A DNA stretch of 64,000 nt from Bacillota bacterium (GCA_023394875.1 JAEXAB010000003.1:434001-498000); one strand, 5' to 3'. Positions 22,301-30,978 are shown, counted from the first letter of the stretch. Program-made: numbers and translations. The notes: generated by a model from the sequence alone, not told the origin.

Positions 22301-25299
22301 ACGAAGCCAACTACAGGATAACCGTTAAAGGTAGCTGGAACGGTGATTTCTTTTGCATACCTGTTGCCGAACACTACTCTTGCTCTGTCTTCTCCAACGG
22401 TAAATACCAAGTCGGAAACTGAGTCATAAACACTGTAATAGCCGTCTTCGGAAACAAGATAAACTTTATCCCAACTGTTGTCGGATACGATTTCCGCAAA
22501 GTTTACCACTGTGCCTTCTATATAATATCTGACGGTGTTGCCAAACAACGCAATCAAATCATTTACGTCGTCTTCAAAGTTATTAAGTACGTTCTCATTT
22601 ACCGATACCGACTTAATAAAGGCTTTGGCAGTATAAGTAAGGCTGTCGGACGCATTTGCCAAAATATCAACAATTGTGGCAGGCAAATACAAAATGTTAA
22701 CGGTAGCGAAAGCAAACGCCGATTGGTCGATTGTCTTTACGGTAGAAGGTATAGTATAATTACCGTTCCTGTTGGACGGATAGTACAACAAAACGCCGTC
22801 TTCTGTATCATAAGTAAATAAAACTCCGCTATTTACAAAATAAACTTCATTGTTATTTGCTACGTTTACGTTCTTTAGGAAAGCAAACATATAACCAAGA
22901 ACCGCAGCTTCATCAGACATTCCGACAGGCAGATTGTCAAATTCAAATTCCACAAGAGTAGCGGGCAAATAAATGTTCTCAACTAAATAATCTTTTCCTG
23001 CGGCGGTAAGATCGTCAATATTAAGATATATCTTTCCGAAACCTTCGCCCAAAGTTATGCTTGTAATCTTATAGCTTGCGTCAATAACCGACATATCGAA
23101 AGTCTTGGTTTCTTCCCCTGCGGAAAGTACCATCGCGCTTCCTATTGATAATTGTGTAAGAACGGACATCTGCGCGAAAGCATAACTTCCGATAGTCTTT
23201 AACTTCGGCATATTGATAGCGGTCAACTTGGTATTACGGAAGGCGTTTTCTCCCACAGAAACCACGTTTTGAAGTAAGCTTACGCTTTCTAGTGCGGAAT
23301 TATAGAATGCATCCTTACCGATTGTGGTAACCGAAGTTATATTAACGGTCTTTACTCCGCTATCCTTAAACGCGCCTTCGCCAATGGTAGTAACGGTGCT
23401 CGGGAACACTACTTCTATTATGTTTTGACTTTCGGCAAAGGTATATGCGGGGACGATAACAAGTTCGGAACCTGCGCCGAAAATAATCTTGACTTTGTTA
23501 TTGTCTTTTGTCTTTGCTTTCCAGAAAACGTCTATCCCCAGTTCGTCAACGGAGGGAAGGAGTAAATCGCCAAGTAGCGTTGCGCCCTCAAAAGCGTTGC
23601 TGGATATTTTCGTTACTGTAGAGGGTATTGTTACGTTTACAATCTTGTTTTTGAATACGTCTGCGGCAATTTCGGTAACGTTCTTTCCTTCATAAGTTGA
23701 TGGAATATAAACATTGACGGAAGTACCGGTATAATTGCTGACGGTGTAGTTATCGCCGTTTAAGGTAAATGCCAGTCCTACGGTAGGCTTGGAAGAGTCA
23801 ACCGCACTGATAGTGAATTCATAAATTGCATTGCCTGTCTTAGGCTCCAATACTATCTTGCCGGTTGTGATATCGGTCGCTCCGTAAGAAACAGTGTCAA
23901 TCTGATAATTGCTGACTGCGCCTTGCTGTCCGCCAAACTGCGCCCTTACAAGAGGCATAACAACGTTGTTGATAAAGTTAAGATTAATTTCGTCTTGATA
24001 TTCGGTAGTATCGATAAATACTTCTTTCACTACGTCGTCAGGACTGCCTACGGCAACTTTATGTCCCACGAAAGTAACGTAGAACTTGGTACCGATTTTT
24101 TGCTTTACGTATACCGGTTGAAGCCTCATATCCTTGGTTACGTTTACCGTACCCGAAACTTCTTTGTTATTGTCGTTAAGGTCCACCCATTTGCCGATAA
24201 AATTATAACCGGTTACGTTCTTAGCTCCGGTAGGCAAAGTATATTGTTCGCCTACGTTTATCATAACGTAGTCAAAAGAGCCGTCGGCAAAACTGACGGT
24301 AAACTGTCTGGGTTCTACTATTGCAACAATCTGAATGTCGGTGGTAACGGTAGCGGGCATAGACAGCCATCTTTCAAAGGTAAGATTAGCTCCGCTCTGA
24401 TTGGACAAAAGGCTCTTGGCTTCCTCCGCCTTTTGCATAGGATTGTTTATTTTTACGTTTTCATAAAACTGTCTTCTGTTGCCGTCCAAAAGGGGATAAA
24501 GAATTTCCGTTCTGTGGGAATAAGCATAAAAGTACGTGACGGTTTTGGTCGCATACTCATAAGTCATATTGAATGTAACGTTGTTTGTAACGGTATATGT
24601 GGAGAAATCAATACCCCAGCCGTAGCTGCTTAATTCTGCGGGTTTCTGCCAAGAGGGAGGGGTAATTTTGCTGCCGTGAGTTACCGTGGAGGTGGAAACT
24701 ACACTGCCTTTATAGTCAACGAAGGTGACGGTATATGAAGATTGGTTGTCGGTATAGGTTGCGTATACAACGTAGGAATCGTTAATTGCGTTAAGGTTTA
24801 TTGTGGCGCCGCCACTTACCCAGCCTGCGAAAATTTTGCCTGTCAAAACGGGAGGATTGGGAGCAGTAATAGAACCGCCCTTTACTGTATATTTTTTGGC
24901 AAGCTGTCCTCCGTCCTTGTCAAGGAAGGTTACGCTTACGGTTTCTGTGCCCGCGTCCACTAAGTATATCGATACTATCGCCGTCTTTTGGAGATAATAA
25001 AGGGTAAGTGTTTTTTGTCCCGGAGTTTTTAACGATTCTCTGGACTCTGCGGTAAGCATAGAATTTTCGGCGGCAATTTTTACAACGGTGCGGTCTTCCA
25101 TAGTAACCGAAAGGAATATATCGGAAATATTAAACTTGCCGACCACAGCGACTGCGGGAACCGTGTCTTCAATAACTTCCATAGATTCTATCTTCATGGC
25201 GTTATTGCACGCGGTCAGCGTAATCAGGGAAAATACAATAATCACTGCCAGCAAAGCAATGACGCTTGTTCTCTTTCCCCACGGTCTTGTTTTCTTCAT
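16363..25299 (-). CDS. Giant BspA-type leucine-rich-repeat surface lipoprotein
   Basis: 2978 aa. The N-terminus is a lipoprotein signal with lipobox LTAC (Cys near residue 31), so it should be lipid-anchored outside the membrane. Domains in order: an Ig-like segment (about 35-110); three InlB/Listeria-Bacteroides type repeats (about 120-160, 186-236 and 330-370, with motifs such as AGWV and GKWVD); then long arrays of BspA/TpLRR leucine-rich repeats (LRR_5; units like IGxxAFxxCxxLxxIxLP) from about 500. The arrays are broken by further InlB-type repeats near 1370 and 2110. There is no LPXTG signal or C-terminal membrane helix. The ATG at 25299 follows GGAGG and begins a clean signal; the ATG at 25347 has none. 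Proteins of this type bind host or microbial surfaces; the ligand is unknown. Confidence 0.9.
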   Translation of the reverse strand: MKKTRPWGKRTSVIALLAVIIVFSLITLTACNNAMKIESMEVIEDTVPAVAVVGKFNISDIFLSVTMEDRTVVKIAAENSMLTAESRESLKTPGQKTLTLYYLQKTAIVSIYLVDAGTETVSVTFLDKDGGQLAKKYTVKGGSITAPNPPVLTGKIFAGWVSGGATINLNAINDSYVVYATYTDNQSSYTVTFVDYKGSVVSTSTVTHGSKITPPSWQKPAELSSYGWGIDFSTYTVTNNVTFNMTYEYATKTVTYFYAYSHRTEILYPLLDGNRRQFYENVKINNPMQKAEEAKSLLSNQSGANLTFERWLSMPATVTTDIQIVAIVEPRQFTVSFADGSFDYVMINVGEQYTLPTGAKNVTGYNFIGKWVDLNDNNKEVSGTVNVTKDMRLQPVYVKQKIGTKFYVTFVGHKVAVGSPDDVVKEVFIDTTEYQDEINLNFINNVVMPLVRAQFGGQQGAVSNYQIDTVSYGATDITTGKIVLEPKTGNAIYEFTISAVDSSKPTVGLAFTLNGDNYTVSNYTGTSVNVYIPSTYEGKNVTEIAADVFKNKIVNVTIPSTVTKISSNAFEGATLLGDLLLPSVDELGIDVFWKAKTKDNNKVKIIFGAGSELVIVPAYTFAESQNIIEVVFPSTVTTIGEGAFKDSGVKTVNITSVTTIGKDAFYNSALESVSLLQNVVSVGENAFRNTKLTAINMPKLKTIGSYAFAQMSVLTQLSIGSAMVLSAGEETKTFDMSVIDASYKITSITLGEGFGKIYLNIDDLTAAGKDYLVENIYLPATLVEFEFDNLPVGMSDEAAVLGYMFAFLKNVNVANNNEVYFVNSGVLFTYDTEDGVLLYYPSNRNGNYTIPSTVKTIDQSAFAFATVNILYLPATIVDILANASDSLTYTAKAFIKSVSVNENVLNNFEDDVNDLIALFGNTVRYYIEGTVVNFAEIVSDNSWDKVYLVSEDGYYSVYDSVSDLVFTVGEDRARVVFGNRYAKEITVPATFNGYPVVGFVQRAFSNYIYLESLVINATLNGFNYYVVDGCTSLANIVVANWASTAVVSKEVFADTKYYANNNIIVLGGKLIGYNNSATTINDEDEIVPLTEVGADKLSGIVTIPDNFFKDTNLSKITLPDSVKYIGKFAFQNCTDLESINLNKVISIEEGAFENSGLVNVVLTNVTVLKNGAFKNSIQLESVSIPNAINGGTLHLATFQGCISLVSVNMPYVVRFGVDEIQNSYAFAGCSALTDIVNIIAPLAEIPGEAFRDCASIEVVDLTASAATKIGAGAFQNCTSLQYVVISHIITSIGGYAFSGCDLLETIRIMGTGGILSETASIIDEGVFPITAYIYINANANQGNLQDNYLSNIRRNLPSVSFATMPNFSVNAAFNKDRLSNVAYISQSPSAPAYIGYLFDGWYINITGTTYAKAEFPMLISADTTLYAKYYSLTKGSLVDDDLIYNETLKGWELVKFSSPTADSIFIPSTYTNASGDNYPIVAVYAGAFSECNSLTEIVLPDGVKILSHGGKYSNGSDNVNGIFNSNLTYIYLPSSLETIIGNVFNNIAGLDIEFGSNSNLVSAPTAAFTGTKWYTTQRNKALTGINNGFIMAGRLAIEYVLTEEKIVRVPAEAIKLNDELFMDNAVVEEIVINDNLLYIGTDCFTDSALKFVTYSSGNDSSNSKLKELDLAAFANTPWLATQDMVIVGTILAKYNDYTGASTVIIPAYITEISAYAFENVNMSTVQFANNSRLVKIGDYAFSGSGITGIILPNTVTLLGKGAFMDCAELKTVDFGTATVEFLNEDLFRGCSSLETLRLNNAVKEFKKGSLQGCVKLASIIAPGLKVTEKLTSSVASGGSGLIDTKWYQGSVDLSVAQYLVIGNVLIKYIASDVIQEEGIIATVPNGVESILTGAFENSVISKVIIPSSVKYIERRAFYNSASLLTVEFMANSLLISIGEQAFLSCNRLETIVLQDNLKVIGAEAFKGCAIKELIIPQSVTSIGRQAFYGNSSLTYLKMYSGVVEIGEQAFYNCNELYKVEWTSSEAQINALAEYIVSLLTSYSFTNYREKMNGLFERESTGKAIRIYMNSEAYRYIDNSNPNETDLERQVNAWSRWGTSFTLFMDGDYPEVTFETDQGYYMQSFKSEVIESIGTPAKTGNTFVGWYTDALKNQKLVLPYKVFSSIQLYAKWYQNDIPNVNSDANLSFTYDSLKAVYTVTGVETAVQELYIPATVNGRKVTSINLASNAVNVKKLILTNASNFNGMTNNIFRFFPNLEELVLLSSDNVEATFMVSDGVVYFYEKVGSTNVLKSIVAYVARFVVNGENKTKATEFVIPNGVTEIFDYAFINSGLNKVTIANTITKIGYHAFNNSLNQIVFGTSINLIDADSTSFNNTAWYETAAAKEEYVQASAIVGVFYSAGNMLLEYRQIAMTNRLAIPDSIKGFTIRSLASNLNYNSRSESNTVFMEFVSVKLPVNLERINTLAFKDINITTNIEAGNNLIYIADSVFSETDFYVNDNSNMLILGKVLIKCVSTASNIVVPEGIVAISNKAFESSQLISLTLPSTLKTIGDNAFYGCDRLSTINSSVVGEAKIPASVESIGKNAFANNISLTKIVFILNTQKITQIKNNNSFVAVTIGDKAFSNCNNLTSIEIPPYVTVLGNEVFLNCKKLKTVTFDYMTTQEVNGNIEVRIDTYSKLHTLGSGVFYNCEQLSTISIPNEVTIINQETFYNCKALLEVKFNISESKLKVIAERAFYNCILLGSRLNLNAPSLITVVLPNRLETIKANAFENCSGMYGIELNYNVKTIESYVFLGCVRLAKISIYSSTPAALSSNAFTRNTATANAYFKLRIYVNNSLNYNVKRSYQRAWTSYSFQIFERGELPVVTYSRQTTGAGGVTETVYSPEISADIIINPSFMWGATNYVTWQYITLSTISLNPDTFLPETDPSTGEVLKTPSADDVRLNKDLGTFAYQKYEQGGTNYTLLILDFDYTLLKAQ

Positions 25300-25360
25300 A
25301 AAGCGAAACCTCCACATTTCAGCAAAAATTTTACAAACCGTATACATACAAATGTACAGT

Positions 25361-25388
25361 TATATAAAGTATACATTAAAAAAGTCAA
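25361..25388 (-). promoter_or_regulatory. Probable promoter of the giant lipoprotein gene
   Basis: On the minus strand, TTGACT (25388-25383) and TATATA (25366-25361) are 16 bp apart, with about 62 bp of leader to the ATG at 25299. The rest of 25389-25490 is AT-rich (a TATATATATATA run near 25417-25430) and shows no gene. Confidence 0.55.
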
Positions 25389-25490
25389 AATTGCAATAGT
25401 GAATTAGCAATTTATTATATATATATAATACAAATTTTGGAGAATATGTAGGGTGGAAAAATTTTCTGCAAAAAATCAAGAAAATCACGC

Positions 25491-25516
25491 AAAAAAATAC
25501 GCCCGAAAAGGGCGTA
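25491..25516 (-). terminator. Terminator downstream of the YcxB-like gene
   Basis: Stem TACGCCC / GGGCGTA (25498-25504 and 25510-25516), followed on the minus strand by seven T. It ends the ABC/Ig-like operon and separates it from the giant lipoprotein gene. Confidence 0.8.
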
Positions 25517-25547
25517 AAAAATTGATTTTTTCTTAATTTTTGACTTA

Positions 25548-26108
25548 TTATTTTTTATCGGTTTTTATCCTTTTTGGATAGGTTCTTATACGCTTTCTGA
25601 AGCGGAATTTTTCGGGCGGAATTACTTCCTGGAGCCTAAAATTAAGGTCGCTCCAGTCCTTTTCGGACAACGCGTTTTTTTTGATATAATAAAAAACAGC
25701 CACCCCCGCATAGATATAAATAAAGTCTCTTTTTATTACCACGTTCTCTAGTTTTTCATAATTGTGTGTTTCGCTGAAAATAGGCTCTCCACCCTTACCG
25801 TAGCTTGTGGCAATTAAAGCTTTATCTTCAAAAAGCAGCCTAATTTTTGCAATTTTTTTCTTTTCTATATCTACCTTATAGCCCGAAATAGACGTCCATA
25901 GAAACAACAGAAAGGTCAAAAATAACAAAGCGCAAGTTACTCCGAAAAGTACGAAAATAAGAATATTATTGGTAAAAACGAATAATAAAACTGCCGCCAC
26001 CATCAATAAAAAAAGCAATATAATTTCCCGCAAACCAAAGTATTTGCGCATCAGATACATACTGCAATTAAAGTACTCCCGCTTGTCGGTATTAATCATT
26101 ATTTCCAT
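25548..26108 (-). CDS. YcxB-like small membrane protein
   Basis: 186 aa. Two strongly hydrophobic segments lie close together (about residues 28-48 and 50-70), followed by a cytoplasmic beta-rich domain (KVDIEKKKIAKI...FEDKALIATSY...YEKLENVVIKRDFIYIYAG) and a very basic tail. The layout (two helices, then a domain ending in YxYIxK-like strands) resembles YcxB-like proteins, whose role is unknown. ATG at 26108 is supported by AGAGGAG 6 bases upstream and overlaps the previous gene by 17 bases, so it belongs to the ABC transporter/Ig-like operon. Family call moderate. Confidence 0.6.
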   Translation of the reverse strand: MEIMINTDKREYFNCSMYLMRKYFGLREIILLFLLMVAAVLLFVFTNNILIFVLFGVTCALLFLTFLLFLWTSISGYKVDIEKKKIAKIRLLFEDKALIATSYGKGGEPIFSETHNYEKLENVVIKRDFIYIYAGVAVFYYIKKNALSEKDWSDLNFRLQEVIPPEKFRFRKRIRTYPKRIKTDKK

Positions 26109-28509
26109 TATTTTCTCCTCTCAGCCTTTCATATAATTCTTCACTCTCAAAATACTCTGTATCGGGCTGTATATCGGCTGTGTTTTCATATAAATACAGT
26201 ACGCAAATATCCAGTCCAAGACTGCTCAAAACGTCCAAAGGAAGTCTTATAAAGCGTTCGTCTTCTATTTCCACAATGGACGTGTTGGGATTGATTGCTC
26301 CCGCTGTAACAATGCCTAGATGGATATAATCTACGTCGTTAATAGTAGCCCTTATATTGTCGTACCTTGCTTTTCTTACCTCTCCTTTGAGAGCCGAACT
26401 TATAAGCTTCTTTAGAGTATTGTTCATAGCGTCGTCGCCGGGGATTAGGTCTCTGTCAAGCATCCTCATTGAGGTAACGTCCTGCCAGTTATAAATCTCC
26501 AAAAATCCGCGCGAATACAGGTTGCTCTGATTAGGAAGCGGTTTGTTTTTACCCAGTTTTGAATTGGTCGATATACCGATAGCGGTAGCGACTATATTGC
26601 TCATAACGCAGTTGTTCATAGTAAGGTTACTATAGTCGCATTCTCCGTCATCGCGCAGGTTTGTTGGTAGCGATATACCGAAGTTACTGGTGTTTCTCAA
26701 AATACAGCCGTTTACGTATATATCTACATTGTGTAAATCTATTGCATAATAGCCGTTTTCGAAAATGCTGTATTCCACCGTAATGTTGGTAAATCTTTGG
26801 GGCTGATTGATTTTTCCAACCAACAAAACGCAGCCTTTCAGACCATTGGACTTATTGATATTTATTATGTCGTCGCTTCTCCATTGGGTATTCGATACCG
26901 TCACATTGTCGGAAACTATGCTGAACATTGGGGTATCTTGGCTCTTTTGAGCCTTGGTCGCGTCAATCATATAGCCGTTGCCGTAAAAACTGTTGCTGAG
27001 TTCTATCGTGGAGTCGTTTGTTCCGTATTCTACGTTGTTTTGCACCATTATAGCCAAAGAACTTTCGGCAGCTTTTTTCATATCCTGGTAAGTGTAGCAA
27101 TTAACTCCGTTAACGATATAAATATTCCTCTTTGCCCTAACCGACATAGATTCATAAGCAGAATACTTTGCCGTGACCGAAATAGTAAGTTTGGTCAACT
27201 GCGCAACGTTGCCGTTTATAATTATCTGTGTGCCCGAAACAGTCGCAAAACTTTGGTCCACCGACAATTCATAGTCTTCCCAAACTGCATTGGTCGGATA
27301 CTGAATTGAAATAGGTATTACGTAATCAACCAAAACTCCGTTATTGTTAACCTTAGTCCCATACACAGTCTTGTCGGCAATTCCGCGTTTATCGTCCCCG
27401 TCAACGGTGTTAAGACGGATAAAGTTAACCGGCTTAATGACAAAGTAATTTAGGCTGATTGTCTGTCCTGCCGCGTTTGCCGTTATTGTTACGCCGCCCC
27501 TATCTATAGCAACTACCGTTCCGTCGGCAGTTACCGTCGCTTTTCTATTGTCGCTGCTGGTAAAGTTGGTTTGCGGCAAATCTAAATTAAATACGTCTTT
27601 ATAAATTACGCTCAAATAAATAGGCAGTTTATCGACAGCTAGACTCTTGTTCTTAATAAACGACAAGTTCTCAAACTCTATCTCATTAATGCCGCATCTT
27701 GTTATTTTGACCGTTTCGGCGCCCACGCTTAGTAGAGCCTCATCGGAACTGAAAGTAAACACGCCTGCAATAATACTTCCCCCCGAAATTACGCTAACTT
27801 CCCCTTGCGCCTCTATAGTAGCTATATTAAAGCTGTCAAGGGAAGTGGAAAACTCTTTACCAAATTTAGTAACTCCGGTATTAACCGTTATTGTCTTGCT
27901 GTCGGTAAAAGTCCCGTCCACAGTGACGCTTACAATAGCGCTCCCCGCGCTTTTGGCAGTAACAATACCGTTACGGTCGATTTTTAGTACGTTTTCATTG
28001 CTACTAGTCCAAACAGCCTCGCTCGCTTCGGCATCCAACGGATTAAATACCGCTTTAAGCGCCATTTTTTCGCCCACTTTTAACGTATCTGTTTCGGCAA
28101 AAATACTTACACCTTCCATAACGTCGCATTTGATATAAAAGTTGGCTCTTGCCTTTTTGCTGGCCTCAACTGTCGTGACCACTACGTCAAAAGTACAATA
28201 TGTGTTAAAAGTAATCAGTCCGTCTTTACTTATGGTTACCGGGTTTTCTATTTCATCTCCGAAGCATTGGATATTCTCAAGCTTCCACTTTACCTTGCGG
28301 TTTTTCGCGCTGGTGGGGAAAACGGTAGCCTGCAACTGGAGCGTCTCCTCGCTCAGTCCCATAACTATGGTTTCGTTTTCGGGTACGTTAAGTTTTACCC
28401 CTTCCACGGCGATATACGCCTCATTGCTAATAATATTAGTAGCGACTAGTACCGTCGCAACGATAATTAAGGGTAAAATAAGAAGCATAGCAATAACAAT
28501 TTTCTTCAT
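26092..28509 (-). CDS. Secreted Ig-like (Big_2) and beta-helix protein
   Basis: 805 aa. One N-terminal hydrophobic segment (about 5-27) serves as anchor or signal; there is no lipobox. Next come at least two bacterial Ig-like domains of Big_2 type: a first less clear one at about 32-125, then one at about 130-212 with TSSNENVLKIDRNGIVTAK and GSAIVSVTV, and a third candidate ending near 350. The region at about 470-650 has repeated short strands with Asn (DLHNVDIYVNGCILRNTSNFGI) that look like a right-handed parallel beta-helix. It is probably an outside-facing structural or binding protein. It lies 12 bases after the ABC permease, pointing to export or assembly by, or a shared role with, that transporter. 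Confidence 0.7.
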   Translation of the reverse strand: MKKIVIAMLLILPLIIVATVLVATNIISNEAYIAVEGVKLNVPENETIVMGLSEETLQLQATVFPTSAKNRKVKWKLENIQCFGDEIENPVTISKDGLITFNTYCTFDVVVTTVEASKKARANFYIKCDVMEGVSIFAETDTLKVGEKMALKAVFNPLDAEASEAVWTSSNENVLKIDRNGIVTAKSAGSAIVSVTVDGTFTDSKTITVNTGVTKFGKEFSTSLDSFNIATIEAQGEVSVISGGSIIAGVFTFSSDEALLSVGAETVKITRCGINEIEFENLSFIKNKSLAVDKLPIYLSVIYKDVFNLDLPQTNFTSSDNRKATVTADGTVVAIDRGGVTITANAAGQTISLNYFVIKPVNFIRLNTVDGDDKRGIADKTVYGTKVNNNGVLVDYVIPISIQYPTNAVWEDYELSVDQSFATVSGTQIIINGNVAQLTKLTISVTAKYSAYESMSVRAKRNIYIVNGVNCYTYQDMKKAAESSLAIMVQNNVEYGTNDSTIELSNSFYGNGYMIDATKAQKSQDTPMFSIVSDNVTVSNTQWRSDDIININKSNGLKGCVLLVGKINQPQRFTNITVEYSIFENGYYAIDLHNVDIYVNGCILRNTSNFGISLPTNLRDDGECDYSNLTMNNCVMSNIVATAIGISTNSKLGKNKPLPNQSNLYSRGFLEIYNWQDVTSMRMLDRDLIPGDDAMNNTLKKLISSALKGEVRKARYDNIRATINDVDYIHLGIVTAGAINPNTSIVEIEDERFIRLPLDVLSSLGLDICVLYLYENTADIQPDTEYFESEELYERLRGENNGNND

Positions 28510-28521
28510 AATTACACCTCC

Positions 28522-30180
28522 TTAATATCCCGCAAGCTTGTCATAGAGCTTGTCAGTTCTAAAGTAGAGAATTAACCCTACAATTACAGTCATGCCCAAA
28601 CTGATTGCCGTAAGGACTATATAAACCCCGTAAATGCCCATATTTAAGGCTCCCATGGGGATGTAAGTAAATACCATGGCGATTATTCCGTAAATTACCG
28701 AAATGGCAATTCCCAAAATCATACTGTTACTGACATTTTTATTGACCTGAACCAGTTCTCCGTCTCCGTTAACGTCAAAAGAGGGCGACTTTAGGTCGGC
28801 TAAAATGGCTATACAGGTCTGAGAAACAATAACCAATGAGGAAATTGAGAAGATACCCAGCACGTCCAAAACGCCTATATAGTTGCCGTATTTCTCTCCC
28901 CCGAAAATTATCCAAGTGGTAATACAGGACACAAGACTGCTTGCCCCCGCCACCATAAAATAGAGCGCCATTTTGGAAAAAATCTGGGTCTTAAAACTTA
29001 CAGGAAAAATCTTGGTCAGATAAAAGCATTGACCGTTTCGACTTATTGTTGTCGATGCGAAACTTACTATAATGGTATCAAAAATCAACACAACCATCAT
29101 GGTAAGACCGGGTATTATTGCTCCGCCCACGCTACTGTCGCCGATTGCTACCGCAAGGTTGTTGCAGTAGTAGACCATAAAAGGGGCTGCAACCGCCATA
29201 GCAAGATATTGGAAGGCATAGTTAAAGGAACGGAAAATAATTGTAGCTTCGGTATGCAACATAGTTGCAAACTGACTTCTTAATTTGTTCTTTGTCTTTC
29301 TGGTAAAAGCCTCTCTGCCTTTTTCCACGCTTTTTAGTAAAGTCGGATAATAATATTTGCCCGCCATAAGTAAGCTTACCGCGCCAAACAGTAAGGTAAT
29401 ACCGGTAGTAAGCAGTACGCTTAATAGTATCTTCTTACCCGCTAAAATATTGGCATAATAACTTGCCGGAGCTAACGCAGAGGCAAATGATTTAATTTTT
29501 AACAATACTTCGGGGCTGAAAAGGGAGGCTGTTTCCTGCGTTTCGTAATACTTTAATATGCCTTGGAGCAGTACCATATAGATTGAGAAGGACGCGACAA
29601 TCAACACAATTATTGCCGTTAATTGAAAAGCGAACTTGTTTTTCATTAGGTTATTTAAGTGCATTACCGGCACCGCAATAAGGTTTGCAAGAAAGAACGG
29701 TATAAAACTTATAATCATACTTACCGCAACCGAAGCAAAATAATATCCCACGCCTTGATTTAGAAAAATGCCGTAATAAACGTAAAACGGCAAGGTAAGC
29801 ACAACGGAAATAATAAGATTATTTAGATAAACGAAAGTTGCTTTCGACAAAAACAACTCCACTCCGCCTATGGGGAAGCGTAACAGTAGCTCATTATCCA
29901 CGTCGTGATAAAGAACTTTTATAAGCCTTCCTGTGCTTGTGCCAAGTTGCACCAGCATAGAAACAGCTGTGGCTATTACTAAAAATTCATATTGCATGGG
30001 AATTGAGCCTAACAGGACCATTTTGCTGACAAAATACATAGCCGCCAAAAAGATAAAATAAATTATGGCGTTAAATATCATATTCAGCGCAAACAAGCCC
30101 CAATGTTTTTTCGTCGGGTTGCTACCAAGCTCGAACAACCCTCGGAACTCCATTTTGAGCGTTATCCAAAAGTTATTCAT
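28522..30180 (-). CDS. ABC transporter permease (ABC-2-like)
   Basis: 552 aa integral membrane protein with about 12 hydrophobic segments. The N-terminal cytoplasmic part starts MNNFWITLKMEFRGLFELG, and a cytoplasmic loop in the middle is rich in Lys/Arg (about residues 285-305). I chose the ATG at 30180, which overlaps the ATPase stop in the usual ATGA-like coupled way; a longer frame to 30318 lies inside the ATPase gene. It pairs with the ATPase directly upstream, so it is most likely an exporter. Substrate unknown. Context with an extracellular Ig-like protein suggests an envelope function. Confidence 0.8.
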   Translation of the reverse strand: MNNFWITLKMEFRGLFELGSNPTKKHWGLFALNMIFNAIIYFIFLAAMYFVSKMVLLGSIPMQYEFLVIATAVSMLVQLGTSTGRLIKVLYHDVDNELLLRFPIGGVELFLSKATFVYLNNLIISVVLTLPFYVYYGIFLNQGVGYYFASVAVSMIISFIPFFLANLIAVPVMHLNNLMKNKFAFQLTAIIVLIVASFSIYMVLLQGILKYYETQETASLFSPEVLLKIKSFASALAPASYYANILAGKKILLSVLLTTGITLLFGAVSLLMAGKYYYPTLLKSVEKGREAFTRKTKNKLRSQFATMLHTEATIIFRSFNYAFQYLAMAVAAPFMVYYCNNLAVAIGDSSVGGAIIPGLTMMVVLIFDTIIVSFASTTISRNGQCFYLTKIFPVSFKTQIFSKMALYFMVAGASSLVSCITTWIIFGGEKYGNYIGVLDVLGIFSISSLVIVSQTCIAILADLKSPSFDVNGDGELVQVNKNVSNSMILGIAISVIYGIIAMVFTYIPMGALNMGIYGVYIVLTAISLGMTVIVGLILYFRTDKLYDKLAGY

Positions 30181-30949
30181 TTTTGTCACCCTTATAGTTG
30201 GCATCCATTTCCAGTATTGACTGAATTTTTTCTCTATCCATACCGGTTGCGGTATAGAAGGTTTCTTCAAGTCTGTCCTGATTGGCTTTGTTGTTGGTAA
30301 GTTCCATAGTTTCCACAAGCTTACCGTCGTTAATTATGGCAACGCGGTGACAGAGTTTTTTAACCAGTTCTAAATTGTGGGAAGAAAAGAACACCATATT
30401 CCCTTTACTGCAATGTTCCTGCATGTGCAAAACAATTTCCGCCATGGATTGGGGGTCAAGCCCCATCATAGGCTCGTCCAATACCCAAAGCTTAGGCTGA
30501 TGAATAAGAGCGGCTATTATACAGATTTTTTGTTTCATACCGTGGGAATAACTCTTTATCTGTCTGTCTACGGCAAAGCCAAGATTAAAAAGTTCCAGGT
30601 ATCTTTTTAGTCTTCCTTCCCGCTCTTTGCCTACCTTGTAAATGTCTGCTACGTAGTTTACGTATTCCCTACCCGTAAGTTTTTCTATTACAGAATGGTT
30701 ATCGGGCACGTAACCGATATTCATTTTTGCCTTAATGGGATCCTTTCTTACATCGTAGCCGCAAACGTTTATTTTGCCTTCCTCAAAGGGAAGTATGCCT
30801 GTGATACATTTTATTGTTGTGGACTTACCTGCCCCGTTCTTACCCAAAAAGCCGAAAATCTCTCCTTCTCTTACTTTCAACGACAAACCGTCAACCGAAT
30901 ATTTCTCACTGTTGGGGTATTTTTTCCTTAGATTGTCTATTATTAACAT
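30173..30949 (-). CDS. ABC transporter ATP-binding protein
   Basis: 258 aa ATPase. It has Walker A GKNGAGKST (about residue 37), Q-loop, signature SHGMKQK (about 136) in place of LSGGQ, Walker B LWVLDEPMMGLDP (about 155) and switch His in FFSSHN. The SxGMKQ-type signature is usual in ABC-2/CcmA-type exporters. It shares 8 bases with its permease gene. Family known to energise export of antibiotics, polysaccharides or peptides; here the cargo is not shown. AGGAG lies about 7 bases before ATG. Confidence 0.9.
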   Translation of the reverse strand: MLIIDNLRKKYPNSEKYSVDGLSLKVREGEIFGFLGKNGAGKSTTIKCITGILPFEEGKINVCGYDVRKDPIKAKMNIGYVPDNHSVIEKLTGREYVNYVADIYKVGKEREGRLKRYLELFNLGFAVDRQIKSYSHGMKQKICIIAALIHQPKLWVLDEPMMGLDPQSMAEIVLHMQEHCSKGNMVFFSSHNLELVKKLCHRVAIINDGKLVETMELTNNKANQDRLEETFYTATGMDREKIQSILEMDANYKGDKNE

Positions 30950-30978
30950 ATTTTTCTCCTAATTAATCATGGTAAAGA

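Noticed and set aside
23923..24633. A 236-codon open frame on the + strand inside the giant lipoprotein gene
   Set aside because: It is antisense to repeat-coding DNA with a clear protein on the other strand, lacks a ribosome site, and its translation resembles no family. Many shorter antisense frames in this region were dropped for the same reason.
25400..25440. TATATATATATA run as a repeat element or origin
   Set aside because: Short AT-rich simple sequence in a gap between genes, without DnaA boxes or flanking repeats.
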